A stretch of DNA of 64,000 bases from Tubulanus polymorphus (GCF_964204645.1 NC_134029.1:15554850-15618849), one strand, 5' to 3'. Shown: positions 45,001-55,774, numbered from the stretch's first letter. Numbers and translations are program-made. Notes: a model not told the origin generated them from the sequence alone.

Positions 45001-46819
45001 AAATAGCCAGCCACCAAGGGTGAATGCAATAAATTCAGCATCAGGATGAAAATTATGGCAACTTCTGCACAATATGGTGACACCGGAGCTACCTGCAGGG
45101 TAACCGGCATTCAAATGAGCAATTTGATAGGTGTAATTTGAACAATTTGATAACCTACTAAAGTGTTACATTTTAGATAAATTATGTCAAATTCCTTGAG
45201 AAATTTCTAAAAATTTGTGTTTTCTCGCAATCATCATTTACGGCTGACGCACATTACCGAAAACATGATTTTGAAAAAAGTATTTGAGGTAGAGCCTTGA
45301 AATTTGAAATACTTGTTATCTATACATAAAGCTAGTGCATGTGCCTTGAAAAAGTTAATATCTACGTTATGGTAGGCTAGGTACCTCTATGAATATATAA
45401 TTAGGTAGAAAATTTTTGAAAAAAATTGTGTAGTTTCAACTTTAAAAATAATTTTTTGAAAAACATAACTTGTGTAAACACTAGATAGAGGCACAAGCAC
45501 TAGCCATGTTAATTATGAACCAAATGCTGAAAGAATTATGTCAATATATCAATTCGTTTATATTTTAGAGTGTTTTTCGTAAACCCATCTAATTGCGCAT
45601 AAAAATCCACCTAATTAGCATAAATTTAAAAAAAAATTAATTTTTGAATGTGTAACATTTTCTATAGAGGTCATACTACCGTAGGTCTAATATCTGTAAC
45701 TTGCTATTTGAAGAATTTAGAAATTCTACTATACCAATTTAAGTGTTCCTGGAAACTACAAATGATTCCACTGCCAGGGTTCGATGGGGCTGTGAGAGCA
45801 GGTACATGCGCAACTTTGCCGCACAAAAACTTGCCTCATTTCTTAAAAAGTCGCTCCAGTTGGTAGTGAATTTGGAATAAGATGGACAGTGAATGGCAGT
45901 GAATTTGGGTCAGCAGTGGCATAGACCACCTTGCACCGCACACTCCATGTTAAAAACTAACGGCAAACGCGCATTAATCTTTAAAAATGGGAGTAAGCCT
46001 ATATTTTAATCTTCATGACTTATAAATTTTTAAACACTAGCTTGTTTAGAGTATATTTCTTAATGTTTAATTTTGATACTGGAGTATATACCATCATGTA
46101 AATTTAGAAAAGTCCATGTTAAGAATTTCGTTCCTTGTTTGGAATTTAGCACGAAATATTGGGTCAGTTTAGATGTCCGAAAATAAAGGTGGAAAATAAA
46201 GGTTGTTGGTGATCCAATATGGCTGCCAGGGTGGCCATCTTGAATTCCTCGCTTGCCGCCCAGCAGTTATCGGAAGAATGTGCACACAACTTGGTGTGAG
46301 CATCAAAGCATGTAAGCTGTCCACCCCATTGAATATCGAGGTCATCGGGTCTCAAATGTGGCTGCCAGGACGGTTATCCATCTTCGATTTCTTTTTAGCA
46401 CGATACCACCAGCATTTCCTGATAAGTTGTATGAACTTAATGCGAGGTTTTGGGTACGTGGGATGTCCACTCCAAATGAAAATCGACTTCGTCGGCTACC
46501 AGGGAAGCCATCACCTGTTCACCCAGATTCGGGGTATTACAGGGTTTACAACATCAGTAAAACACCAATCACATCGTCGATATAAGAAAGTATCCTCTAC
46601 GCTTACGTTGCCACCCCATCGAACCTTTTACACAATAAATCATATATGATAAAGGTCGTGCCAGTATTGGTGAGAATTCGTACACTGGAAATAACATGTC
46701 TAAATATTATAAGGCATTCCCTCATACGACACAACGAACACATGGAAAAGGTTATAATATCTAGAAACATCGCTTATAATGCTATTTCAGCTATACTTAT
46801 AAATGATGATATTTTGTAG
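42077..46819. other. Long intron without recognised genes
   Basis: No convincing exon, terminal repeat pair or conserved frame was recognised in this stretch. A block near 46210-46390 again carries CCAATATGGCTGCC/CCATCTTGAATTCC repeats. Confidence 0.4.
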
Positions 46820-46942
46820 ATAAAAACGAATGTCGTGATTTAGGAGATGTGTGTTTTAATGGTCGATGCAAAAATGTTGTTGGTAGTTATACTTGTCAAT
46901 GTCAACCTGGATTTAGTGTGGATGCTAACAAAAATTGTAAAG
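46820..46942 (+). CDS. Fibrillin-like gene, cbEGF exon 4
   Basis: A 123-bp phase 1-1 exon between TTTTGTAG and GTAAGGT. DKNEC starts the calcium-binding module (Asn in the fourth position instead of the usual Asp), then CFNGRC, GSYTCQCQPGF and NC. All six EGF cysteines are present. Confidence 0.9.
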
Positions 46943-48225
46943 GTAAGGTATTTAATCACTTTTTGGTTACACTTCAGGTTTGAGTGTAAAAAAGTAATCG
47001 CAATGTCGAAATCATATCAGCTTGAAGCGATCGGGCATTTTATTTTTTTCGTGATGGGTGTTATGATATATTGAAAACATTTGTGGCTCTATGCTGTTAC
47101 TTTGATTCGCAGGCTGCAGAACATTGTTATGCACATGTTTTGTTTTTTTCGACATAGAAATCTTAAAGGAGATTAGTACAAACGGAGATCTCGGCTACGA
47201 TGCTGCCTTAAAACTTTGTATTCAGTTCACCGAGAACTAGCTTGAAAGCTGTTTTGCCCTTTTCTCTGCCCTGTTTATGCTATCCTTACTCTTTCTCCAA
47301 CGCAATAGACGCAAATCGGATATTCGCACTGCACACCCCTTCTACACCTCTAACAAGGTGTAATTCTTGTTTCTCGTGAACCATTAATGATGAGCACAAT
47401 ATCCTCACTTTTTCACAAGTTACACACACACCGGATGGTTATCGAACGGTAACCAACTGAACGTTTCCATGACTATGTAAGAACAGAGAACATTTGGGTA
47501 GGGGACCAGTCGATGGGAGTGCTGACCCTTACGTATTGGTTTTTGGCCCGGCCCAAAGTGCTGGGGTGGTGGCCCCTACCACTCGTTCACGGTAGCTAGG
47601 CTGGTCATATCTTTCTTATCCTCGATTTGATGCAATTTCGTGTACCCGATGGCCAAAAGAGCGTACATGTAGGGGGATGGGGCTGGGGAAATTTCTTGAA
47701 AAATCTGAGCGTCCCAGGGGCAAGTGGTATTCCAACTTCGACATGAGCTGTGTGTCAGGATATTTGTTTTCCAGCAGCGTGTGTTTTGTGACAAACCTAA
47801 CTAATCATGGATGGTGGTACCCGAAGAAGGTGATAACGTGGCAATCGTGGATTCTACGTGTAGCTGGCCAGGATCCACCAGGTTCGCCATTCGACAGTTG
47901 GTTGTCCGCGTTCGTTTTCTTCTTCATTTCGATTAAATCTGAATGAAATTTTCTCAAATGAATCGTTTATGAAAACTGTACCGAATTCCGAGTAGAAGAA
48001 TGAAAGTATCGTATATTTGATGGGTGCTGTGATATAATATTTGGAATCTGGACTTGAAAATCCAGTCCAAAGTTCATTGAAAATGACTTTTCGACAACGG
48101 ACGACCTACAGCTCGTCACGCAATCTTATGCTGATTTTGTGGATTCCCCATTATTGGCAAGAAATCTGTCACTCATCTAAACATCGATCGTGAAATACAA
48201 TTCTTTTATTGTCGAAATACAATTC
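46943..48225. other. Intron without recognised genes
   Basis: The minus strand around 47.58-47.94 kb is open over several stretches (for example NGEPGGSWPATRRIHDC), interrupted by stops. I do not recognise the family, and it could be a chance frame in GC-richer DNA. Confidence 0.35.
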
Positions 48226-48386
48226 TTTTATTATAAGTAAAATAAATTCTCGCAAGCTCGAATTTATTTTTTCGACCCTTCAACCTTTGACTTGAAACAA
48301 CCTATTCCCTATTTTTCTTATAATATTCATATTTATGAATATGAATGACTTCTAAAATCAATTTTGATAAAAAATTTGATATTAAA

Positions 48387-48710
48387 ATGGAAAGCGAATT
48401 CCTAAATAGAATAAAATATACTACAAATGTAAAATCTGTAGATTATAAATTTAAGAAGTTAACAGAATTAACATTACATAAGAAATATTTAATTACAAAT
48501 ATTTATATAGTTACTAACAAATATGGAGATAAATTAGTTATTCACTTAGAATATGAAGGATTAAAAGGAAATATTAAATTCAGAACATATTTACCAGATA
48601 GATTTCGTAGATTATCAAGTAAAGATTTAGAAGAATTATGTTCTGGGGATTTCTATTTCATATACAAAGGTAAGAATGAAAAATGGCACCATGAAATAGA
48701 TTTTGAATAA
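48387..48710 (+). CDS. Small conserved polymerase-adjacent protein, second copy
   Basis: 107 codons from the ATG chosen to match the homologue at 27317 (MES... start). An in-frame ATG exists 42 bp upstream but has no counterpart there. VTNKYGDKLVIHLEYEGLKG, FRTYLPDRFRRLSSKDLEEL and FYFIYKGKNEKWHHE are nearly the same as in the copy at 26964-27317. Here the gene precedes polymerase N-terminal sequence, whereas in element 2 it follows the polymerase. Confidence 0.65.
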   Translation: MESEFLNRIKYTTNVKSVDYKFKKLTELTLHKKYLITNIYIVTNKYGDKLVIHLEYEGLKGNIKFRTYLPDRFRRLSSKDLEELCSGDFYFIYKGKNEKWHHEIDFE

Positions 48711-48744
48711 TAAAAAATCAATTTTAATGAAAAATTTTATATTA

Positions 48745-49016
48745 AAACGGAAGCAAATAAGAAGTACTACTGTCCAACATGTAAAATCAATATAGATAAA
48801 TCTCAAAAAGCAAGACATAATAAAACTAAATCACACTTAGAAAATAAATTGAAATTAGAATATAAAGATGATATATTAAAAACTAAATTAGAAGAATTAA
48901 AGACTGAAAAAGAAATATATAGATGTGTTACATGTAATCAATCATTCGGTGATAAAAGATATCATAAAGAACATTTAAAATCTGAAAGTCATATTAGAAA
49001 TACTAATAATGAGTGA
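48745..49016 (+). pseudogene. Polymerase N-terminal zinc-finger fragment
   Basis: YYCPTCKINIDKSQKARHNK and YRCVTCNQSFGDKRYHKEHL are the two C2H2 fingers found at the N terminus of the polymerase at 31.4 kb; the frame ends soon after. No polymerase domain follows. It could be expressed as a free zinc-finger protein. Confidence 0.6.
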
Positions 49017-49203
49017 AATAATATAAAAAGTAACGAGTTAAAGAAAATATAAATTTTAAACATAAAAAGTGTGAGTAAAGTGTGAGAAGTAATTCATATC
49101 TTAACAGATTTCGAATAAAATCATAGTCAATTAATCAAATTTTTAAATATAAAAAGTAACGAGTAATTAACGAGTTGAAGAAAATATCATTAATTACACA
49201 TAA

Positions 49204-49803
49204 ATGAATGAACAGATACTACAGTTCAAAGATATCGATGTAAATGAATTAGAAAAATATTTTACAATTAGAAATTTTATTCCTATTAAAGATTTGATTA
49301 AAACTGCACGTTTTCGTTTTCAAGCGAAAAATATTACTGAATTAATATTTAAAAATCATTATCTAATGGTGAGTTATCGAATGAAAAAGATAAAATCTTA
49401 TTCAATACACTAATTCCAAAATTCACTTGAAGAAATAGATCGACATTTAATAATTACAGATGAAATGCAATCACTTTAAAATAATGAAAATTCACATAAA
49501 ACATTATTTTTACACTTACGTTATTGCCCTTTCAGAGAATGCTATGTAATGTTTTTCAGAGTAGAAGAAAAAAGATATATCCCTGTCATTCCAAATGAAA
49601 AATCATTGAAAGATGTGGGAATTCAATGTGAATTAGATGATAATAAGTGTTATAAAGATGTTGGAATTCAATGTAACTTAGACAATAAAATTGATACATC
49701 GAAATATAATCCTAATGAAATCGTTTTATGTAATTGTGGAAAATATTATACTCGAAGAATTAGATCACACCATCTTAATTCAAAATATCATAACTCAAAA
49801 TAA
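49204..49803 (+). pseudogene. IQC-repeat zinc-finger protein, element 3 copy
   Basis: The N terminus (LEKYFTIRNFIPIKDLIKTA) and C terminus are in separate frames with a break near 49410-49550. The C-terminal part has two KDVGIQC repeats (19 residues apart) and ends in a finger-like LCNCGKYYTRRIRSHHL...H. It is homologous to the genes at 50675-51366 and 55056-55756. Function unknown. Confidence 0.6.
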
Positions 49804-49861
49804 TAATTCAACTCTAAATATTCAAAATAAGATATTTCAAATTACTTTTTTTCTTAAATAA

Positions 49862-50082
49862 ATGTATGATTTCAACATTCCAACCGGAAGTAGTGATTTG
49901 AAACATTATTTAGTTGCTGGAGGTTTAATATTAGCTGCACTTTACTTTTACTATGAGAATATTAGTAAAGATCTAATGAATGAAAACATAAATTGAGTAA
50001 AAAGTTTAAGAAGTTAAATGGGTATAATCATAGAAAAAATAACAATAAAAAAGTTAATGATTTAAAAGAATTAGAGGATTAA
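49862..50082 (+). pseudogene. 65-residue membrane protein, element 3 copy, frameshifted
   Basis: Starts after TTTTTTTCTTAAATAA. FNIPTGSSDLKHYLVAGGLI then LAALYFYYENISKDL match the intact copies at 51799 and 54038. A one-base deletion gives TGA at 49994. The rest of the coding sequence continues out of frame. Confidence 0.65.
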
Positions 50083-50139
50083 AACAGCATCTTTTAATTT
50101 GATTTATTTTATATGTTTTAACTATAAAAAAGAGTGAGA

Positions 50140-50247
50140 GTAAGGTATTAGAAATATTACATCTAATATATAAAAATCGACAGAATATTAAATCAATTAT
50201 TATGCTTACAGGATTAGTTTCTTTTTCATTTTATAGTATAAAACAGT
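50140..50247 (+). pseudogene. 100-residue protein, 5' half, cut by element 4
   Basis: Reading HLIYKNRQNIKSIIMLTGLV up to the SIKQ codons at the insertion point. The 3' half (ttgttagaattctatgatca, then RYAELKDN-type sequence and a decayed finger) resumes at 56191-56390. Intact homologues (52017, 53715) have the AACAGT target once. Confidence 0.75.
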
Positions 50248-50331
50248 AGTAATTGGGAAAGTGGGCTTTCAGATCAGAGTACGAGAGTACGAGACACCAC
50301 TCATCACCACAAGTATTTTTTTTTCTTTTAA
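50248..50331 (+). repeat. Left terminus of element 4
   Basis: After the AGTAATTGGG end come TCAGATCAGAGTACGAGAGT (a GAGTACGA direct repeat), CACCACTCATCACCACAAGT and a T-tract leading to the first ATG. The mirrored end is 56106-56190. The same plan is seen at 7530 and 61319. Confidence 0.85.
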
Positions 50332-50448
50332 ATGGGGGAGAATGAACAACATACAGAAAACAATAATGTCAATAAAAATCAATATTATTTTCCATATTGT
50401 AAAAAATACATCGATAAATCCCCAAAATCACGTCATGAAAAAACGTAG
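50332..50448 (+). CDS. 38-residue zinc-finger protein, left copy with lost cysteine
   Basis: Starts at the first ATG after the terminus. Reads up to a finger YYFPYCKKYIDKSPKSRHEK, where the first zinc cysteine of the C-x2-C pair is Phe. The mirrored copy (55989-56105) keeps Cys. So this copy probably cannot hold zinc. The histidine side has one H and ends two residues later. Confidence 0.6.
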   Translation: MGENEQHTENNNVNKNQYYFPYCKKYIDKSPKSRHEKT

Positions 50449-50559
50449 ATAGACAAAAGTAGTGTGTTTAGAAAAATTAATTTTTTTTTTGCTTTTTTCC
50501 TAAAATAAACAAACTTTTTAATATAAAAGAGGCTAATTAAATGAAAAAATTGTTCAATG

Positions 50560-50665
50560 TTAAAAGTGTGAGTAAAATAATTTAGATTTTCAATGTTAAA
50601 AGTGTGAGTAAAGTGTGAGTAAAATAATTTAGATTTTCAATGTTAAAAGTGTGAGTAATAATTTT
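50560..50665. promoter_or_regulatory. GTGTGAGTAAA iterons upstream of the IQC-repeat gene
   Basis: TCAATGTTAAAAGTGTGAGT repeats three times with extra AAAGTGTGAGTAAA units immediately before the T-tract/TATATAAATG start at 50675. The mirrored set is at 55775-55885. Related words lie at 49060, 31590 and 56530. Regulatory or origin function is inferred. Confidence 0.55.
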
Positions 50666-50674
50666 GCTATATAA

Positions 50675-51366
50675 ATGAAAGAAGAAATGGAATTTAAAAT
50701 TGAAACAAAAGAATTTAATGAATTATTTTCACTATTTAACATTAAAAATTGTATCTCAGCAAAAAATTTAGTGTATGGAAGACAATATAAAATTGATGAT
50801 ATTACTGTAATTAATCAGATATTATTAAATGAAACATATTTAATTACTGAACTAATAGATACTCTAGATAATGGTGCCAAAATCCTAAAATATTTAATAC
50901 AGTTTTAAATTATAAAGGTAATTTAGATGAAAACATAATAAATATTCTTAAATTTCCTTTTAATGAAAGAGAAAGTGATATAATACTTTCAAAAAGTAAT
51001 GATAGGATAGACTTAAGAATTGAAACGACAATTATATTATTGTAATTTTGATAATAAACAAATTATCTATAATGAAAATTCATCAAATATGGGAATTCAA
51101 TGTGATTTAGAAAACAATAATTCTTTTAAAGATATTGCAATTCAATGTGATTTAGAAAACAATAATTCTTTTAAAGATATTGCAATTCAGTGTGATTTAG
51201 AAAATAGTAAATCTTTTAAAGATATTGCAATTCAATGTGATTTAGAAAATGAATTCAAAAGATTTAATCCTAATGAAAAAATTGTTATTGCGGAGGTAAA
51301 TATTCAAAATCACATAAATCAAAGCATTATCAAACAATTAAACATAAAAACTGGTGTAAAGAGTAA
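50675..51366 (+). pseudogene. IQC-repeat zinc-finger protein, left-arm copy
   Basis: The first 77 codons (FKIETKEFNELFSLFNIKNC, YGRQYKIDDITVINQILLNE) are followed by frameshifts near 50880 and 51020. The second half has four 20-residue units around GIQCDLE or AIQCDLENNNSFKDI. The C-terminal CYCGGKYSKS finger is out of frame here. No known family. The start has TTTTGCTATATAAATG. Confidence 0.6.
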
Positions 51367-51439
51367 CAATTCTACATTAAAAATAAATTAAATAGTCAAA
51401 TAATTATTGAATTAAGTTAAATGATTTAAATATCTAATA

Positions 51440-51690
51440 GACTGTTAAAATAATAAATTGTCAGACTGTTAAATGTTAAATTGTTTGACTGTTAAAATAA
51501 TAAATTGTTTGACTGTTGAAATGTTAAATTGTTAGACTGTTGAAGTGATAAATTGTTTGACAGTTGAAATGTTAAATTGTTTGACTGTTAAAATGTTTAA
51601 TTGTTCGACTGTTAAAATGATAAATTGTTTGACTGTTGAAATGCTAAATTGTCAGACTGTTGAAATGTTAAATTGTTTAACTGTAAATTT
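51440..51690. repeat. 24-bp minisatellite, left arm (about 10 units)
   Basis: Unit AAATTGTTTGACTGTTGAAATGTT with common variants (CAGAC, TTCGAC, AAAATGATA). The mirror tract in the other arm is about 2.5 times longer. Confidence 0.85.
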
Positions 51691-51798
51691 AATTGTTATT
51701 TGATTTAATCATTTAAGAGTTTAATATTTTAAAAATGATTATAAAATATTTAATTAAAAACTAGCAAATATTTATTAATTTTCTAGTTTCTTAAATAA

Positions 51799-51996
51799 AT
51801 GGATGGTTTCATCCCAACTGGGAAAAGTGATTTAAAACATTATCTTGTAGCAGGAGGATTAATATTTGCGGCATTATACTTTTACTATGAAAATATTTCA
51901 AAAGATTTGATGAATGAAAATATAAAATTGAGTAAGAAATTGAAAAAATTAAATGGAAATAAAAATAATCATAAAAAAGTTATTGAATCAGATTAG
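51799..51996 (+). CDS. 65-residue single-pass membrane protein, left copy
   Basis: Starts after TTTTCTAGTTTCTTAAATAA. The N terminus GFIPTGKSDLKH is followed by one transmembrane helix (YLVAGGLIFAALYFYY) and a lysine/asparagine-rich coiled tail (LSKKLKKLNGNKNNHKK). Mirror copy at 54038-54235 differs at few residues, suggesting recent duplication or ongoing conversion. Function unknown. Confidence 0.7.
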   Translation: MDGFIPTGKSDLKHYLVAGGLIFAALYFYYENISKDLMNENIKLSKKLKKLNGNKNNHKKVIESD

Positions 51997-52016
51997 TGAA
52001 TTAATTAAATGAATAA

Positions 52017-52319
52017 ATGAGTGGAAATATATTAAACTTATTACATCTAATATATAAAAATCAACAGAATATTAAATCAATTATTGTGCTTACAGGTTTA
52101 TTTTCATTCTCAGTTTATACTATAAAACAGTTGTTAGAATTTTATGATTCTTGTAAAATTAGATACGCTGAATTGAAAGATAACATAAATTATATTTCAG
52201 ATCGAATAAATAATAGTAAGTGTTGTGAAGTATGTAATACAAGATATAAAAATTTAAAGAGTTTAAAAACTCATAAATATATTCATGAATTAGATGAGAA
52301 ATTTCATAATTCAAATTGA
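52017..52319 (+). CDS. 100-residue membrane and C2H2 finger protein, left copy
   Basis: Begins 20 bp after the previous gene. LLHLIYKNQQNIKSIIVLTG, a membrane helix (IIVLTGLFSFSVYTIK), a helix (DSCKIRYAELKDNINYISDR) and a C-terminal C2H2 finger (CCEVCNTRYKNLKSLKTHKY then IH). It is the same gene that element 4 interrupts in element 3. A membrane-tethered nucleic-acid-binding protein is inferred. Confidence 0.7.
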   Translation: MSGNILNLLHLIYKNQQNIKSIIVLTGLFSFSVYTIKQLLEFYDSCKIRYAELKDNINYISDRINNSKCCEVCNTRYKNLKSLKTHKYIHELDEKFHNSN

Positions 52320-52436
52320 GAATAAGACTGTTAAATTGGTTGAAAATATAAAAATAGATAATATTATAACTATTTTTATTTTTAGATTAATAATTTATAT
52401 TTATAATTATTATAAAACTAATTTATATATATATTT

Positions 52437-52508
52437 ACTAGACGTACGAGTAAGAATGTAAGAAAGTAAGATTTCTTGGATTCTTGGATTCTTACTCGTA
52501 CGTCTAGT
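52437..52508. repeat. 72-bp foldback ACTAGACGTACGAGTAAGAA
   Basis: ACTAGACGTACGAGTAAGAA and its complement enclose about 30 bp. It is mirrored at about 53533-53600 in the other arm, so it predates the palindrome. It may act as a terminator or recombination site; no evidence decides. Confidence 0.7.
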
Positions 52509-52728
52509 ACATAGATATATAAATAGTTTTATCATATATGTTTCTGTTTCAATATTTATTTATCTCACGGATTTATTATAAATATTTGGACAAGTATAAA
52601 TCATATTTAATTATGTATTAACATTTATAATTAATAAAAGAGGATTACAATGAACCCGCTAGATTGTTTAACTGTTTAAGTATTAAATTGTGTACATTGT
52701 ATATTCATAAATTAAATGAAATAAATCA

Positions 52729-52985
52729 CGACTAAGACTGTTAAATTAGTTGAACTGTATGAAATATTGTATGAAATATTAGTTAATTAAAAAAGGGGGT
52801 TGAGGTATCAATGTATTAAATACATATTAAATACGTATTAATGTATAAAATGCATATTATGTTTTATTTCTGAAAATAAAGTAACAGAAGTAATTTATGT
52901 TTTAATTTATTCAAATATGATATTGTAAATTCTTTACATTTGACTAGGATAATACAAGAGTGATATTAGTTAGTTGGCTTATTCA
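52729..52985. other. Segment present only in the left arm of element 4
   Basis: Compared with 53270-53330, the left arm has about 255 extra bp, including AAAAAAGGGGGTT and GTATTAAATAC repeats. A near repeat of AATACAAGAGTGATA flanks it. Either it was inserted here or it was deleted between the AATACAAGAGTGATA copies in the right arm. Confidence 0.6.
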
Positions 52986-53714
52986 ATAAGAGAAACAATG
53001 AAATAATACAAGAGTGATACTAACAGTTAAAGTTATTGAATTTCTTGTTAAATCTATTTGAATTCTAGTCAATCCTTGTTAACCAATAGCGTGAATAGAA
53101 ATCAAAAAGATTTAAATAAAAAAACAATAAGTTAAATAAGTTAGTATTAGATAAAGTAACTTATTGTTTTTTTATTTAAATCTTTTTGATTTCTATTCAC
53201 GCTATTGGTTAACAAGAATTGACTAGAATTCAAATAGATTTAACAAGAAATTCAATAACTTTAACTGTTAGTATCACTCTTGTATTATTTCATTGTTTCT
53301 CTTATTGAATTCGTGATTTATTTCATTTAGTTTATGAATATACAATGTACACAATTTAATACTTAAACAGTTAAACAATCTAGCGGGTTCATTGTAATCC
53401 TCTTTTATTAATGATAAATGTAAATACATAATTGAATATGATTTATACTTGTCCAAATATTTATAATAAATCCGTGAGATAAATAAATATTGAAACAGAA
53501 ATATATGTGATAAAACTATTTATATATCTATGTACTCGACGTACGAGTAAGAATCCAAGAAATCTTACTTTCTTACTTTCTTACTCGTACGTCTAGTAAA
53601 TATATATATAAATTAGTTTTATAATAATTATAAATATAAATTATTAATCTAAAAATAAAAATAGTTATAATATTATCTATTTTTATATTTTCAACCAATT
53701 TAACAGTCTTATTC

Positions 53715-54017
53715 TCAATTTGAATTATGAAATTTCTCATCTAATTCATGAATATATTTATGAGTTTTTAAACTCTTTAAATTTTTATATCTTTTATTAC
53801 ATACTTCACAACACTTAATATTATTTATTCGATCTGAAATATAATTTATGTTATCTTTCAATTCAGCGTATCTAATTTTACAAGAATCATAAAATTCTAA
53901 CAACTGTTTTATAGTATAAACTGAAAATGAAAATAAACCTGTAAGCATAATAATTGATTTAATATTCTGTTGATTTTTATATATTAGATGTAATAAGTTT
54001 AATATATTTTCACTCAT
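53715..54017 (-). CDS. 100-residue membrane and C2H2 finger protein, right copy
   Basis: Mirror of 52017-52319 with a handful of substitutions (SEN for SGN; IMLTG for IVLTG; CNKRYK for CNTRYK). Finger residues C-x2-C and H/H are kept. Start after TTAATTAAATAAATAA. Confidence 0.7.
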   Translation of the reverse strand: MSENILNLLHLIYKNQQNIKSIIMLTGLFSFSVYTIKQLLEFYDSCKIRYAELKDNINYISDRINNIKCCEVCNKRYKNLKSLKTHKYIHELDEKFHNSN

Positions 54018-54037
54018 TTATTTATTTAATTAATTCA

Positions 54038-54235
54038 CTAATCTGATTCAATAACTTTTTTATGATTATTTTTATTTCCATTTAATTTTTTCAATTTCTT
54101 ACTCAATTTTATATTTTCATTCATCAAATCTTTTGAAATATTTTCATAGTAAAAGTATAATGCCGCCAATATTAATCCTCCTGCTACAAGATAATGTTTT
54201 ACATCACTTTTCCCAGTTGGGATGAAACAATCCAT
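54038..54235 (-). CDS. 65-residue single-pass membrane protein, right copy
   Basis: Mirror of 51799-51996 (differences such as DCFIPTG for DGFIPTG and KSDVKH for KSDLKH). Start after TTTCTTTCTTAAATAA. The 20-bp gap to the next gene is kept in both arms, suggesting co-transcription. Confidence 0.7.
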   Translation of the reverse strand: MDCFIPTGKSDVKHYLVAGGLILAALYFYYENISKDLMNENIKLSKKLKKLNGNKNNHKKVIESD

Positions 54236-54354
54236 TTATTTAAGAAAGAAATTAGAAAATTAATAAATATTTGCTAGTTCATAATTAAATATTTTATAAT
54301 CATTTTTAAAATATTAAACTTTTAAATGATTAAATCAAATAACAATTAAATTTA

Positions 54355-54985
54355 CAGTTAAACAATTTAACATTTCAACAGTCTAACAATTTAACATTTC
54401 AACAGTCAAACAATTTATCATTTTAACAGTCGAACAATTAAACATTTTAACAGTCAAACAATTTAACATTTCAACTGTCAAACAATTTATCACTTCAACA
54501 GTCGAACAATTAAACATTTTAACAGTCAAACAATTTAACATTTCAACTGTCAAACAATTTATCACTTCAACAGTCTAACAATATAACATTTCAACTGTCA
54601 AACAATTTATCATTTTAACAGTCGAACAATTAAACATTTTAACAGTCAAACAATTTAACATTTCAACTATCAAACAATTTAACACTTCAACAGTCTAACA
54701 ATTTAACATTTCAACAGTCAAACAATTTTTCATTTTAACAGTCGAACAATTGAACATTTTAACAGTCAAACAATTTAACATTTCAACAGTCAAACAATTT
54801 ATCATTTTAACAGTCGAACAATTAAACATTTTAACAGTCAGTCAATTTAACATTTCAACTGTCAAACAATTTATCACTTCAACAGTCTAACAATTTAACA
54901 TTTCAAAAGTCAAACAATTTATTATTTTAACAGTCGAACAATTTAACATTTAGCAGTCTGACAATTTATCATTTTAACAGTCTAT
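54355..54985. repeat. 24-bp minisatellite, right arm (about 26 units)
   Basis: The complementary unit is AACATTTCAACAGTCAAACAATTT with variants. Higher-order pattern: units ending ATCATTTTAACAGTCGAACA alternate with AACATTTTAACAGTCAAACA. The open frame across it (NCLTVEMLNCLTVKM) is a repeat artefact. Confidence 0.9.
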
Positions 54986-55055
54986 TAGATATTTAAATCA
55001 TTTAACTTAATTCAATAATTATTTGACTATTTAATTTATTTTTTATGTAGAATTG

Positions 55056-55756
55056 TTACTCTTTACACCAGTTTTTATGTTTAATTGTTTGATAATGCTT
55101 TGATTTACGTGATTTTGAATATTTACCTCCGCAATAACAATGTATTTTTTCATTAGGATTAAATCTTTTGAATTCATTTTCTAAATCAAATTGAATTGCA
55201 ATATCTTCAAAAGATTTACTATTTTCTAAATCACACTGAATTGCAATATCTTTTAAAAGAATTATTGTTTTCTAAATCACATTGAATTGCAATATCTTTA
55301 GAAGAATTGTTGTTTTCTAAATCACATTGAATTCCAATATTTGATGAATTTTCATTATAGATAATTTGTTTATTATCAAAATTACAATAATATAATTGTC
55401 GTTTTTCAACTCTTAAGTCTATCCTATCATTACTTTTTGAAAGTATTATATCACTTTCTCTTTCATTAAAAGGAAATTTAAGAATATTTATTATGTTTTC
55501 ATCTAAATTACCTTTATAATTTAAAACTGTATTAAATATTTTAGGATTTTTGGCACCATTATCTAGAGTATCTATTAGTTCAGTAATTAAATATGTTTCA
55601 TTTAATAATATCTGATTAATTACAGTAATATTATCAATTTTATATTGTCTTCCATACACTAAATTTTTTGCTGAGATACAATTTTTAATGTTAAATAGTG
55701 AAAATAATTCATCAAAATTCTTTTATTTCAATTTTAAATTCCATTTCTTCTTTCAT
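55056..55756 (-). pseudogene. IQC-repeat zinc-finger protein, right-arm copy
   Basis: The longest open part (55231-55659) reads VINQILLNETYLITELIDTL and NIGIQCDLENNNSSKDIAIQ. Fewer 20-residue units than in the left copy. The C-terminal finger-like CYCGGKYSKSRKSKHYQTIK is readable near 55.06-55.13 kb. Frameshifts lie near 55715 and 55250. Start TTTTGCTATATAAATG, as in the left arm. Confidence 0.6.
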
Positions 55757-55774
55757 TTATATAGCAAAATTATT

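Noticed and set aside
47576-47946. Opposing frames of GC-richer composition
   Set aside because: The minus-strand readings are interrupted by stops and match nothing I know; no splice signals.
54383-54565. Open frame with NCLTVEMLNC-type repeats, and a possible CRISPR-like array
   Set aside because: The 24-bp units are contiguous with no spacers; this is a minisatellite without stops by chance.
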